In this document: positions 26,644 to 34,365 of the stretch, in pieces | Position numbering within the stretch: the stretch's first letter is position 1 | Layout of the letters: every line of letters begins with the position of its first letter | Notes under the pieces: model-generated | Database searches by the model: none | Seen by the model: only the letters and a program-made list of their open reading frames with translations | What the model was told of the DNA's origin: nothing | From: CAYVUM01 sp964619055 | Lineage (GTDB): Bacteria > Pseudomonadota > Alphaproteobacteria > Rhodospirillales > Defluviicoccaceae | Direction of reading: 5' to 3' | NCBI GenBank assembly: GCA_964619055.1 | Contig: CAZUDB010000012.1 | Span: forward strand, 1-64,000 | Length of the DNA stretch: 64,000 nt | Position numbers and translations under genes: made by a program

Positions 26644-27291
26644 GTGACATGGCAATGGAGCCTCAACTGGGGTGAAGTCCGTCCGGACCTCGTGATTGGC
26701 TCGTGCCCAATGACAACCGATGACATTGATCGGATCGTCGGGAGCACCGATGCAACTGCGCTGTTGTCGCTGCAGACCGATCTGTGCCGCGGTGCCTTCG
26801 CCATCGACTTTACGTCCCATCAAAACTATGCGCACCGTCGTGGCGTTACCCTGTTCAACACGCCTATGCGGGATTTTGATCCGCCGGACCAGCGCCAATC
26901 CCTGCCCGATGCCGTGCGTGCGCTCACCCGCCTTCTGGGCGGTGAGCACCGCACGTACGTGTATTGCACGGCCGGGATCAATCGTTCCCCCCTAACCGTT
27001 CTGGCTTACCTCACGTTCGTGGACGGCCTGTCGACTCAAGAAGCCATGGACCTGATTCTGGGTGGACGTCCCGAGGCTGAACCGTACTGGGACTCCTATT
27101 ACGGTTGTCGCCTTGACTTGGTGGAGCTGTATCGGGACGCCATTGAGCTGCGTGCTTGGGACATCTCGCAACGCATTGGCGACGGTGATCCCGACGGAAA
27201 CTGGTTTGAGGCGGAGCGCGGCGTCATTCGGGAGGTTTTTCTAGCGACGGCGGCATCGAACGATCGCCGCCTGGACCCGCACCGCAGTTGA
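26644..27291 (+). CDS. Dual-specificity phosphatase, glucan-phosphatase-like
   Basis: 215 residues, GTG start behind GAGGGG. The catalytic loop is YVYCTAGINRSP (Cys108, Arg114: CX5R) with the general acid in MRDFDP (about 77-79). The N-terminal VRPDLVIGSCPMTTDDIDRI and LSLQTD blocks, the RDFD loop and the CTAG P-loop are the landmarks of plant SEX4/LSF glucan phosphatases, which dephosphorylate starch. No carbohydrate-binding module is present. glgC lies 2.2 kb downstream on the same strand, which fits a glycogen-related role. An ordinary protein phosphatase is the alternative. Confidence 0.75.
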   Translation: MTWQWSLNWGEVRPDLVIGSCPMTTDDIDRIVGSTDATALLSLQTDLCRGAFAIDFTSHQNYAHRRGVTLFNTPMRDFDPPDQRQSLPDAVRALTRLLGGEHRTYVYCTAGINRSPLTVLAYLTFVDGLSTQEAMDLILGGRPEAEPYWDSYYGCRLDLVELYRDAIELRAWDISQRIGDGDPDGNWFEAERGVIREVFLATAASNDRRLDPHRS

Positions 27292-27340
27292 ACGGCATCC
27301 CCCCCCTGCCCTGGCTGCGTTGCACCGACGTCGTTTCCAT

Positions 27341-28861
27341 TCAGCCCTTGCCGTAAGCGTCGCGCATCTCGCGTTTCAGGGTTTTGCCGGCAACGTTGCG
27401 CGGAAAAGCCTCGTATACAACGACGTCGTGAATGCGCTGAAACTTGGCGCTCACGCGCTCATTAACCCAAGCCACCAGAGCGTCCTTTTCGATGGCCCTG
27501 TCGCTAACTGGGACAACAGCGGCGATTGGAATCTCGCCCCACTTTTCATCGGGCGCACCGAACACGGCCACTTCCGAGACATCGGCGTGTTGGATGACAA
27601 CCTCCTCGATATCCTTGGGATAGACGTTGACGCCGCCGGACACGATCATGTCCTTCAATCGGTCGACCAGATAGAGATAGCCATCCTCGTCCAGGTAGCC
27701 CGCGTCGCCTGAGTAGAGCCAGCCGTTTTGAACGGCCTTCGCGGTCAGGTCCGGGCGCTTATAGTATCCGGCCATAATGCATGGGCTTTTGCCGACGATT
27801 TCCCCGACCTGGCCTGGCTCTGCCTCCGTGCCGTCCTCCCGCATGATTTTGATTTCCATGAACGGCGGAGCGCATCCGACGGAGCCTTCTTTTCGGACGG
27901 CGTCATGCTTGTCCAGCACGGTCATCAGTCCTTCCGTCAGACCATAGAGTTCATAGAAGCGGCCGGGCAGCTCCTCGTTGATTCGTGTCTTGTACGTCAG
28001 CATTAACGGCGCGCCGATGTTCTGCAACATTTCCAGGGAACGGAGCTTCTCCGGCGCAAAATCGGGATGGTTGAGCATGGCGATAATCTGGGTCGGCACC
28101 ATCACGATGTGGGTCACGCCCTCGCGCTCAATGGTCTCGATGACCCGTCCCGCATCGAACGCCCCGTGCAGAATGTAGGTTCCGCCCACGAACATCCACG
28201 GCATCAGATCCACCATGGAGCCATTGAAGACGATTGAGCCCGCGTGAAGCACAACGCTTTCGGGAATAATCCGAAACGTTTCCGCGAAGATCATGCAGTA
28301 CATGGCCCGCACATAGTGGGTGTGGACGATCCCCTTCGGCAGACCCGTGGTCCCGGAGGAATACATGATGTTGTAGATATCGTCGTCATCCAGGTTGGCG
28401 TCGGGCGGCTCGGTCTCGGCGCTTTGTGCCACAAGGTCGTCATAGGCTCGAAACTCCAGCCGGGCGCCGCCAACCAGAATCCAGCGCTCCGAGCCGACAT
28501 TCGGGATGCGATCGCGAATGCTCGCAAAGGTGTCAGCAAAAGCTACATCGCCGATGACGGCGCGGGTGTCAGAGTCGAGAAGCAGTGTTGCAAGCCCCTC
28601 CCCTTGCAACAACGGGCTTGCCGGCACGATGACGATGCCTGTCTTGGCGGCCGCCCAATAGCAGGTCATCAACTCCAACCCGTTGGGCAGGATGGTGGTA
28701 AACTTGTCGCCCTTGCTGAGGCCCATGGCCAGCAACGCGTTGGCAAGCCGATTGATGACAGCATTGAATTGCCGCCATGTCAGCCGATGCTGGCCCACGA
28801 TCAAGGCAGTGTGGTTGCCGCGGAAGCGGGCATGGCGGGTCGGCAGCGAGCCGATGTTCAT
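27341..28861 (-). CDS. AMP-dependent acyl-CoA synthetase/ligase
   Basis: 506 residues. ANL superfamily motifs: P-loop YSSGTTGLPKG, YGLTEG (A5), GWLYSGDAGYLDEDGYLYLVDR (A7/A8, quoted partly), and the catalytic Lys near the C-terminus in NVAGKTLKREMRD. It adenylates a carboxylate and transfers it to CoA. The chain-length or aromatic substrate cannot be told; sequence style is closest to long-chain or crotonobetaine-type ligases. It stands alone on the minus strand. Confidence 0.9.
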   Translation of the reverse strand: MNIGSLPTRHARFRGNHTALIVGQHRLTWRQFNAVINRLANALLAMGLSKGDKFTTILPNGLELMTCYWAAAKTGIVIVPASPLLQGEGLATLLLDSDTRAVIGDVAFADTFASIRDRIPNVGSERWILVGGARLEFRAYDDLVAQSAETEPPDANLDDDDIYNIMYSSGTTGLPKGIVHTHYVRAMYCMIFAETFRIIPESVVLHAGSIVFNGSMVDLMPWMFVGGTYILHGAFDAGRVIETIEREGVTHIVMVPTQIIAMLNHPDFAPEKLRSLEMLQNIGAPLMLTYKTRINEELPGRFYELYGLTEGLMTVLDKHDAVRKEGSVGCAPPFMEIKIMREDGTEAEPGQVGEIVGKSPCIMAGYYKRPDLTAKAVQNGWLYSGDAGYLDEDGYLYLVDRLKDMIVSGGVNVYPKDIEEVVIQHADVSEVAVFGAPDEKWGEIPIAAVVPVSDRAIEKDALVAWVNERVSAKFQRIHDVVVYEAFPRNVAGKTLKREMRDAYGKG

Positions 28862-29081
28862 TGGACGGTTTCCCCAAGCGAAAGACGAAATCTACCCCAA
28901 TTCTACAATGATCTTAACGGCGTGTTCCAGAGGCCACAGGGCGGCGAAAACGTGGCCTCCACATCGACCGCAACGGGCACTTCTTTCATCGCCGCACCGC
29001 CTTAGCCTGGAAAAACTCTGCGGCTGATGCTAGCAAACGGTTAGGGGAAGAGATCGTCCAACGTCGGGCCGCGCCTGCAAC

Positions 29082-29399
29082 ATGACCGCGAAGTCCGCAA
29101 AGTTCGCCGTCGGCCAAGTCGTTCGGCATGTCTTGTTTCACTACCGCGGCGTGGTGATCGACGCCGATCCTGTTTTCGCTCTTAGCGACGCCTGGTATCA
29201 GCAGGTGGCGCTGAGCCGGCCGCCGAAGGATCGCCCCTGGTATCACGTCTTGCGCGATGGCACGGATATTCGCACCTACGTCGCCGAACGGAACCTGGAG
29301 CCTGACGTTTCGGGAGAGCCTATCTCCCACCCCGAGCTCAATGACTTCTTCATCGGTTTCGCGAACGGCGGCTATGTCTCCGCTCGGCGCGAAAACTGA
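29082..29399 (+). CDS. hspQ: Heat shock protein HspQ
   Basis: 105 residues. AKFAVGQVVRHVLFHYRGVVIDADPVF and DRPWYHVLRDG...TYVAERNLEPD are the YccV/HspQ signatures; the C-terminal FFIGFANGGYV completes the domain. HspQ binds DNA (hemimethylated oriC in E. coli) and acts as a Lon specificity factor. The 220 bases upstream hold no gene and should contain its promoter. Confidence 0.92.
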   Translation: MTAKSAKFAVGQVVRHVLFHYRGVVIDADPVFALSDAWYQQVALSRPPKDRPWYHVLRDGTDIRTYVAERNLEPDVSGEPISHPELNDFFIGFANGGYVSARREN

Positions 29400-29535
29400 A
29401 GCGACCTGAGAGGCCGTTGCCCCCCTCGTATTGACGCGAGCAACAGCCGGAAGCGTTCAACACCTGGGTTTGGGCCCGCGGCCGTGCGGACCCCGATCCG
29501 CACCCGAACACTCGGGATAAGAGGAGGACGTCAAA

Positions 29536-30789
29536 ATGCGGTTGAAGGTCTTAGCGTTCGTGCTCGCCGGCGGCGAAGGAACGCGCCTATATCCGCTGAC
29601 CAAGGAGCGCGCCAAGCCTGCCGTGCCCTTTGGCGGCAAGTATCGGATCGTGGACTTTGTGCTGAGCAACTTGGTGAACTCCGGCATTACGTCCATCTAT
29701 GTCGTTGTTCAATTCCGCAGCCAATCTCTGCTACAGCACCTGTCCGACGGCTGGACCTTCGGCAGCCTGTTCCGAAGTCAGTTCATCGTACCGGTGCCGG
29801 CGCAGATGCGCACGGCCGGCAAGACTTGGTACCGGGGTACCGCCGACGCGATCCATCAAAACATCAATCTGATTGAACAGTCCGCTCCGGACTTGGTCGT
29901 GGTCTTTGGGGCCGATCACATCTATCGCCAGAATATTCGTGAGATGATCGAATTTCATGAGCAAAAGCGGGCCCATGTCACGGTCGCGGCGATCCCGCAG
30001 CCGCGCCGCTTTTCAAAGGATTTTGGTGTCATCGAAACCACGTTGGGCGGCCGGATCGTCAATTTCCATGAGAAAAACCCGGATGCTCCTTCCATGCCGG
30101 AGGACCCGAGCATGGTCTACGCCTCCATGGGAAACTACATATTTTCGACGGATACGCTGCTCCGCATGGTCGAGGAAGACCAATTGGACGACTCCAGCTC
30201 TCATGACTTCGGCAGGAACATTCTACCCAAGGCCGTCGGACGCGTCGAAATGTTTGCCTACAACTTCCTGACCAACCGCATCCCGGGAGAGCCGGAAGGC
30301 AAGCTGCCCTATTGGCGCGATGTTGGGACTCTCGATGCCTTTTACGAAGCCAACATGGACGTGCGCGCGATCGATCCGGAATTGAACCTGTTCAACCGGG
30401 AATGGCCGTTGCGCACTGCCGGATACTCGGACCCGCCGGCCAAGTTCGCCTTCGACGAGGATGACCGCCGTGGCCAGGCGATCGATTCCGTTGTGTCCGG
30501 CGGCTGCATCATCTCCGGCGCCTTGGTCAAAAACTCCGTTCTGGGACGTGATGTCTACGTCCATTCCCGCTCAACCATCGAAGACTCGATAATCTTCGAT
30601 AACTGCGACATCGGTCGAAACTCGAAGCTGCGCCGCTGTATCCTGGAAAAGAACGTCCACATTCCGGCGGAAACGGTCATCGGCTATGACCCGGAAGAGG
30701 ATCGCAAGCACTACCATGTGACCGAAAGCGGCATCGTTGTTGTGGAGGGAACTCGAACTCCCGTGTCGCTGTCTTCCGTCACCGTCTGA
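29536..30789 (+). CDS. glgC: Glucose-1-phosphate adenylyltransferase
   Basis: 417 residues, ATG behind a strong AGGAGG site. Pyrophosphorylase motif VLAGGEGTRLYPLTKERAKPAVPFGGKYR, then DFVLSNLVNSGI, WYRGTADAIHQN, GADHIYR and PYWRDVGTLDAFYEANMD (each quoted in part). A left-handed beta-helix C-terminal domain follows (VVSGGCIISGALVKNSVL). GlgC makes ADP-glucose, the committed step of glycogen synthesis. No glgA, glgB or glgP is near. Confidence 0.97.
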   Translation: MRLKVLAFVLAGGEGTRLYPLTKERAKPAVPFGGKYRIVDFVLSNLVNSGITSIYVVVQFRSQSLLQHLSDGWTFGSLFRSQFIVPVPAQMRTAGKTWYRGTADAIHQNINLIEQSAPDLVVVFGADHIYRQNIREMIEFHEQKRAHVTVAAIPQPRRFSKDFGVIETTLGGRIVNFHEKNPDAPSMPEDPSMVYASMGNYIFSTDTLLRMVEEDQLDDSSSHDFGRNILPKAVGRVEMFAYNFLTNRIPGEPEGKLPYWRDVGTLDAFYEANMDVRAIDPELNLFNREWPLRTAGYSDPPAKFAFDEDDRRGQAIDSVVSGGCIISGALVKNSVLGRDVYVHSRSTIEDSIIFDNCDIGRNSKLRRCILEKNVHIPAETVIGYDPEEDRKHYHVTESGIVVVEGTRTPVSLSSVTV

Positions 30790-30824
30790 ACCAACAGTCA
30801 CGCCCGGCGACGAGGTCCAAGGCC

Positions 30825-31013
30825 ATGAGTCAGATCATTCAATTCCTTCCCGGCTTCGTCGCCGCTGTCGCGGCATTCATAGCGGCAAAGGTACTCCGCA
30901 TCCTCCCCATCGGCTCGCTCACGCTTGAGGTCATCACGTTTGTGGTGACCTACGCCGTGGTCGTCTACATCGCCGACCGAGCCATGCGGGGCTACGGCCG
31001 CAACCAGAACTGA
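30825..31013 (+). CDS. Small membrane protein of unknown function
   Basis: 62 residues with two hydrophobic segments (IIQFLPGFVAAVAAFIAAKV and LEVITFVVTYAVVVYIAD) and a basic tail RAMRGYGRNQN. It lies 35 bases after glgC, so it is probably in the same transcript. No family recognised. Confidence 0.6.
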   Translation: MSQIIQFLPGFVAAVAAFIAAKVLRILPIGSLTLEVITFVVTYAVVVYIADRAMRGYGRNQN

Positions 31014-31216
31014 CTCCCTCTGCCCCAGCCAAGCAAGTCAGCCCGACCGAGCCCTTCCGAAGGCTTGAAGGGTCGGTTGATTGTCGGCCCTAAGCCTTAA
31101 CCGTCGCGTTTTGTGTCCGCTTGCGGCATTGTTGCGAGGATGTACGTCGGAATCGAGCCAACTTGCCGCTGTCCGGCCGCATTCTTTGTGCTCTTCGCCC
31201 TTGGAGATGGAATGTG

Positions 31217-31792
31217 ATGGTCAGACTGCTGTTTCTTGTCCTCGGTCTGGCCCTTGTTCTGACCACGTCGCCACGCCTTGCGGACGCCAAGGACACGCCC
31301 TCACCCCCTGAAACCACGTTGCCGGATTTCTTTGGCACCTACGAAGGGCGAACCTTGTTTCCCATGGGTGAAGCAAGCAACCGCGACATGGTGGTCACCA
31401 TTGGCCCCTTTGAAGAGGGCGGGCTGGCGATCGAATGGGAAACAACGAGCACTTCGACATCAGCCCAGGAGGCTGGAAGGGCCACCTCGCTCCAATTCCG
31501 CCCGGCGCCAAGAACCGGCCTACTGGTCGCCGTTGGGCCCTTCGATGACTTACCGAACCTGGCCGAGGGCGAAACGTTTGCTTGGGCACGCCTGTCCGGT
31601 GCTACGTTGACGGTCAATCTGTTCACCATTGTCGACGGTGGTGATTACGTGGTGCAAACCTACGACCGAACGCTGGTGCGCAATCGCAACTTGTTGCTGG
31701 AGTATCGTCGATTTCGAAATGGCGTTGTCGAACGACAGATAAAGGGCAACCTGGCGCGTATTTCTGACGTGGTGCCGGACGGCCCGCTCTAG
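31217..31792 (+). CDS. Secreted protein of unknown function, paralogue of the gene at 5645
   Basis: 191 residues from ATG 31217, which begins the signal peptide (MVRLLFLVLGLALVL...ADAKD). Mature part: LPDFFGTYEGRTLF, RDMVVTIGPFEEGGLAIEW, FAWARLSGATLTVNLFTI, YVVQTYDRTLVRN and RQIKGNLARI. These align in order with the 182-residue protein at 5645. Single-domain, probably periplasmic. Function unknown. Confidence 0.75.
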   Translation: MVRLLFLVLGLALVLTTSPRLADAKDTPSPPETTLPDFFGTYEGRTLFPMGEASNRDMVVTIGPFEEGGLAIEWETTSTSTSAQEAGRATSLQFRPAPRTGLLVAVGPFDDLPNLAEGETFAWARLSGATLTVNLFTIVDGGDYVVQTYDRTLVRNRNLLLEYRRFRNGVVERQIKGNLARISDVVPDGPL

Positions 31793-31823
31793 GCTCAAAG
31801 CAAGGCCGGTCGGGACTCTCTCC

Positions 31824-32126
31824 TCAGGACGGCCGTCCCGACTTGGTTTTCGGCGGCAGCACCTCCAAGCGAAAGCCGGGAGGACAGCTTGCCCTACCCT
31901 CCTCACTCCACTGCACGTCGATGGTTCGGTCCGCTCGCCAGAACTGCCTAGCAGGCTCCACGCACTGGCACGCTCGGAGCTCGCAGGCAAGACTCCGGTC
32001 GCGCTCCGGTAGCTCAGGATTGGCGCAACCACCAACCAGTCCTGCCATACCTAGGATCAGCACAACGGCGCGGACGCGACCGGTTTGTTGATCGGGCACA
32101 CCCGGCCACCGCTTGAACATCATCAT
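31824..32126 (-). CDS. Small Cys-rich lipoprotein
   Basis: About 100 residues; three consecutive ATG codons at 32118-32126 make the exact start uncertain. A signal segment (VRAVVLILGMAGLVGGC) ends in a lipobox; the mature part has three further close Cys residues (LACELRACQC) and a fourth in RASCPPG, so it may be disulfide-bonded. It starts 5 bases after the methyltransferase stop and is the last gene of the ion-channel operon. No family recognised. Confidence 0.6.
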   Translation of the reverse strand: MMMFKRWPGVPDQQTGRVRAVVLILGMAGLVGGCANPELPERDRSLACELRACQCVEPARQFWRADRTIDVQWSEEGRASCPPGFRLEVLPPKTKSGRPS

Positions 32127-32131
32127 GACCT

Positions 32132-33076
32132 TCAACTGTCCGATCTCTGCAGAACCCAAATCGACGGAATCAGCGGTCCGCCCGTCGCGTGCAGCGCGAT
32201 GGCACGGCGCTCCGTCTCAATCCACTCCCAAACCGTGCCTGCCACCCCCGGATAGGTGCGAAGCAACTCACGGGCCCGGCGCTCCACAGCCCGAATGGAC
32301 GCGTTGGCTAGCTCCATTGTCTCGTGCGAGCGGCCGTGCTTTTCCATGACAATGCGATCGCCCGCCGCGGTCAGGGCCGCAACGAGGGCCTCATGATCGA
32401 GAGCGTCAACAGCAGCACCGTCCGTCTTCAGCGCATAGTCATGGTCCAGTACCATGAAGCCGCCAGAGTGAACGAGGCGACGAAGGGCGGCCACCGTTTC
32501 TCGCACATGTCCGAAGATGTCACGGCAGGCAAGGAACAGGACCACATCCACTGCGGGCAAACGGCCAGCCAACAAACGTATATCACTCTCGACAAATCGG
32601 CAGCGACCGTGGACCGGCGCGGCATCGCCATTCGTTGGATCAGCGTTGGGAGCAACAGACGGAGCAACCCCTCCGTTCCCAGTGTCGGTCACGCCCATAA
32701 ATTTGGCCCGCTGACGGGCTTCGACGAGGAACGGTGCGTGTGCGTCGACCCCGGTGACATTCAGGTCCAATTCGCGCGCAAGAGCGGCTGCAAGCGTGCC
32801 CTTACCGCACCCCAGATCGAGCACCGTTCGTGCCCCCTTCAGCTTAAGCGGACGCAGGAGGCCGATGACGGGATCGACAGGAAACCCGAGCAGCGCCACG
32901 TCGCGAAGCAAGTCATCGATCACCGGCATCAGCACCGGATGAGTGCCAAACGAGCGGGCAATCGATTCGTCGATTCCGTCACGCAATGGCCGCGCTTCCC
33001 TCCCCGCGTTCCAGCTTCGTATTGGCTTTCTTGTTGTGTCTTTTACTCGCAGCGATGCTCGGTCGGTCAACCTCAT
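32132..33076 (-). CDS. SAM-dependent methyltransferase
   Basis: 314 residues from ATG 33076, which overlaps the ion-channel stop (ATGA). Motif I VLDLGCGKGTLAAALA, an acidic residue after the second strand (VTGVDAH), a long Gly/Pro insertion, then FVESDIRLL and VVLFLACRDIFG. The class I fold is clear; the substrate is not. Coupling to a ligand-gated channel is unusual and suggests a shared small-molecule or membrane context, but this is only inference. Confidence 0.85.
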   Translation of the reverse strand: MRLTDRASLRVKDTTRKPIRSWNAGREARPLRDGIDESIARSFGTHPVLMPVIDDLLRDVALLGFPVDPVIGLLRPLKLKGARTVLDLGCGKGTLAAALARELDLNVTGVDAHAPFLVEARQRAKFMGVTDTGNGGVAPSVAPNADPTNGDAAPVHGRCRFVESDIRLLAGRLPAVDVVLFLACRDIFGHVRETVAALRRLVHSGGFMVLDHDYALKTDGAAVDALDHEALVAALTAAGDRIVMEKHGRSHETMELANASIRAVERRARELLRTYPGVAGTVWEWIETERRAIALHATGGPLIPSIWVLQRSDS

Positions 33077-34131
33077 GACTGAAGGACATAGACCGTAAAG
33101 ACGACAAACACCGTGGGAAACACCCACCGGCATACGCGGTCGATGCGACTTGCCACCTCTTTGCGGCCCTTTGTGGCCATGTAGCTGACCGCCATGGATT
33201 CAATGAGGGCCAGAAAAACCAAGACTGTGGAGCCAGCGATGAAGGTGTCCATGATGGTGAAATAACTTAGCCGGGGTACGATATTCGACTGGGCGAAGTT
33301 AAAGGCAATCAGCGTTAACATGGAAGTGGCCGACATCCCAATTTGCGGTCCATACTGCGACGGGTCTATCCAGAAAACAGTCCACGACATAGCGACAATC
33401 AAGCACAGCGGCACAATAATCTTCCAAACATAATAGCTGGATAGCCTTTTTGCTGGGATGTGAAAGTCAAAACGGGAGAATTTGCCATCGATTACCTCGA
33501 CGTTATGTGTTACGATTTTTGCAAAAACGTTCCTGATCTGCCAATCTGGTATGTTTAATTGTCGATCAGTTCGTCCCGTAACATCGTCATTTACTGACAA
33601 AACCAGATTTTGTTGCGAATATATTGGCGTAAATACTGATATGACTATCTCGTGCCGATCAAAGGGAAATTCCGCGGCCCGGTAAGGAAATACAAGCGCA
33701 CCGCTGAGGCGTTTTCCATAAGTCATTTGCCCGCCTGGCCCGACGCGAACGCTATCGGGATTCCGCTGAAACAGCCGGCCGGAATTGATGATGTCAATCC
33801 CTGGGGTCCAGACCTCATCTAATCGAAATTCACACCCTTCAAAATTTACAAGCCGATCGTCGGTCCAGTTTTGCTGCAACCAGAAGTCGACGCGGATCGT
33901 TTGATCGACGTCCGATATTGTCGTCACGTCGATGAGGAACAGCCCAACCTTCACCTCCGTTGGCTTATCGTCCGAACCCGGCCGCTCATCCACCCTCAAT
34001 TGCGGCAGATCGCATTTACCGGCACCGGATTCTGGGGAAGGCGCCGTTTGCGATTGAGCGGCCATGGGCAAGAGAAGAATGACGAACAAGACAATCGCGG
34101 CAACCTTCGTCGCAAAACGCACGAACGGCAT
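33073..34131 (-). CDS. Pentameric ligand-gated ion channel homologue (prokaryotic Cys-loop receptor family)
   Basis: 352 residues from ATG 34131, with a signal peptide (IVLFVILLLPMAAQSQ). The extracellular beta-sandwich has VGLFLIDVTTISDVDQTIRV, WLQQNWTDDRL, DEVWTPGIDIINS and the Pro-loop core EFPFDRHEI. Four membrane helices follow: M1 YYVWKIIVPLCLIVAMSWTV, M2 with MSATSMLTLIAFNFAQSNIV, M3 FIAGSTVLVFLALIESMAVS and M4 FPTVFVVFTVYVLQS. The canonical Cys-loop disulfide is absent, as in GLIC and ELIC. The ligand is unknown. Its stop is translationally coupled to a methyltransferase gene. Confidence 0.9.
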   Translation of the reverse strand: MPFVRFATKVAAIVLFVILLLPMAAQSQTAPSPESGAGKCDLPQLRVDERPGSDDKPTEVKVGLFLIDVTTISDVDQTIRVDFWLQQNWTDDRLVNFEGCEFRLDEVWTPGIDIINSGRLFQRNPDSVRVGPGGQMTYGKRLSGALVFPYRAAEFPFDRHEIVISVFTPIYSQQNLVLSVNDDVTGRTDRQLNIPDWQIRNVFAKIVTHNVEVIDGKFSRFDFHIPAKRLSSYYVWKIIVPLCLIVAMSWTVFWIDPSQYGPQIGMSATSMLTLIAFNFAQSNIVPRLSYFTIMDTFIAGSTVLVFLALIESMAVSYMATKGRKEVASRIDRVCRWVFPTVFVVFTVYVLQS

Positions 34132-34365
34132 ACTAAGAATCCCCAACAACAAAACCCTACCCGACCCGAAACGCGATAGCCGTGGCGGTCATTGCCCTCG
34201 ATATACCGGCCGACACTGCCTGTTTCGACCGCTATTTTGACCGCAAGAGTGAGCGTCTTTCCAGGGGAATGCAAGTTGGTCCAAACGCAACGAAATGGAT
34301 ACTATCACCCATTCAAGCGTGGAACATGAACCACCCCGGGGGCCGCCGATCGGGCAGGTAGCGCT

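Noticed and set aside
26034..26804. 256-codon minus-strand frame over the archease-like and phosphatase genes
   Set aside because: Arg/His-rich shadow product; both plus-strand genes have better family evidence.
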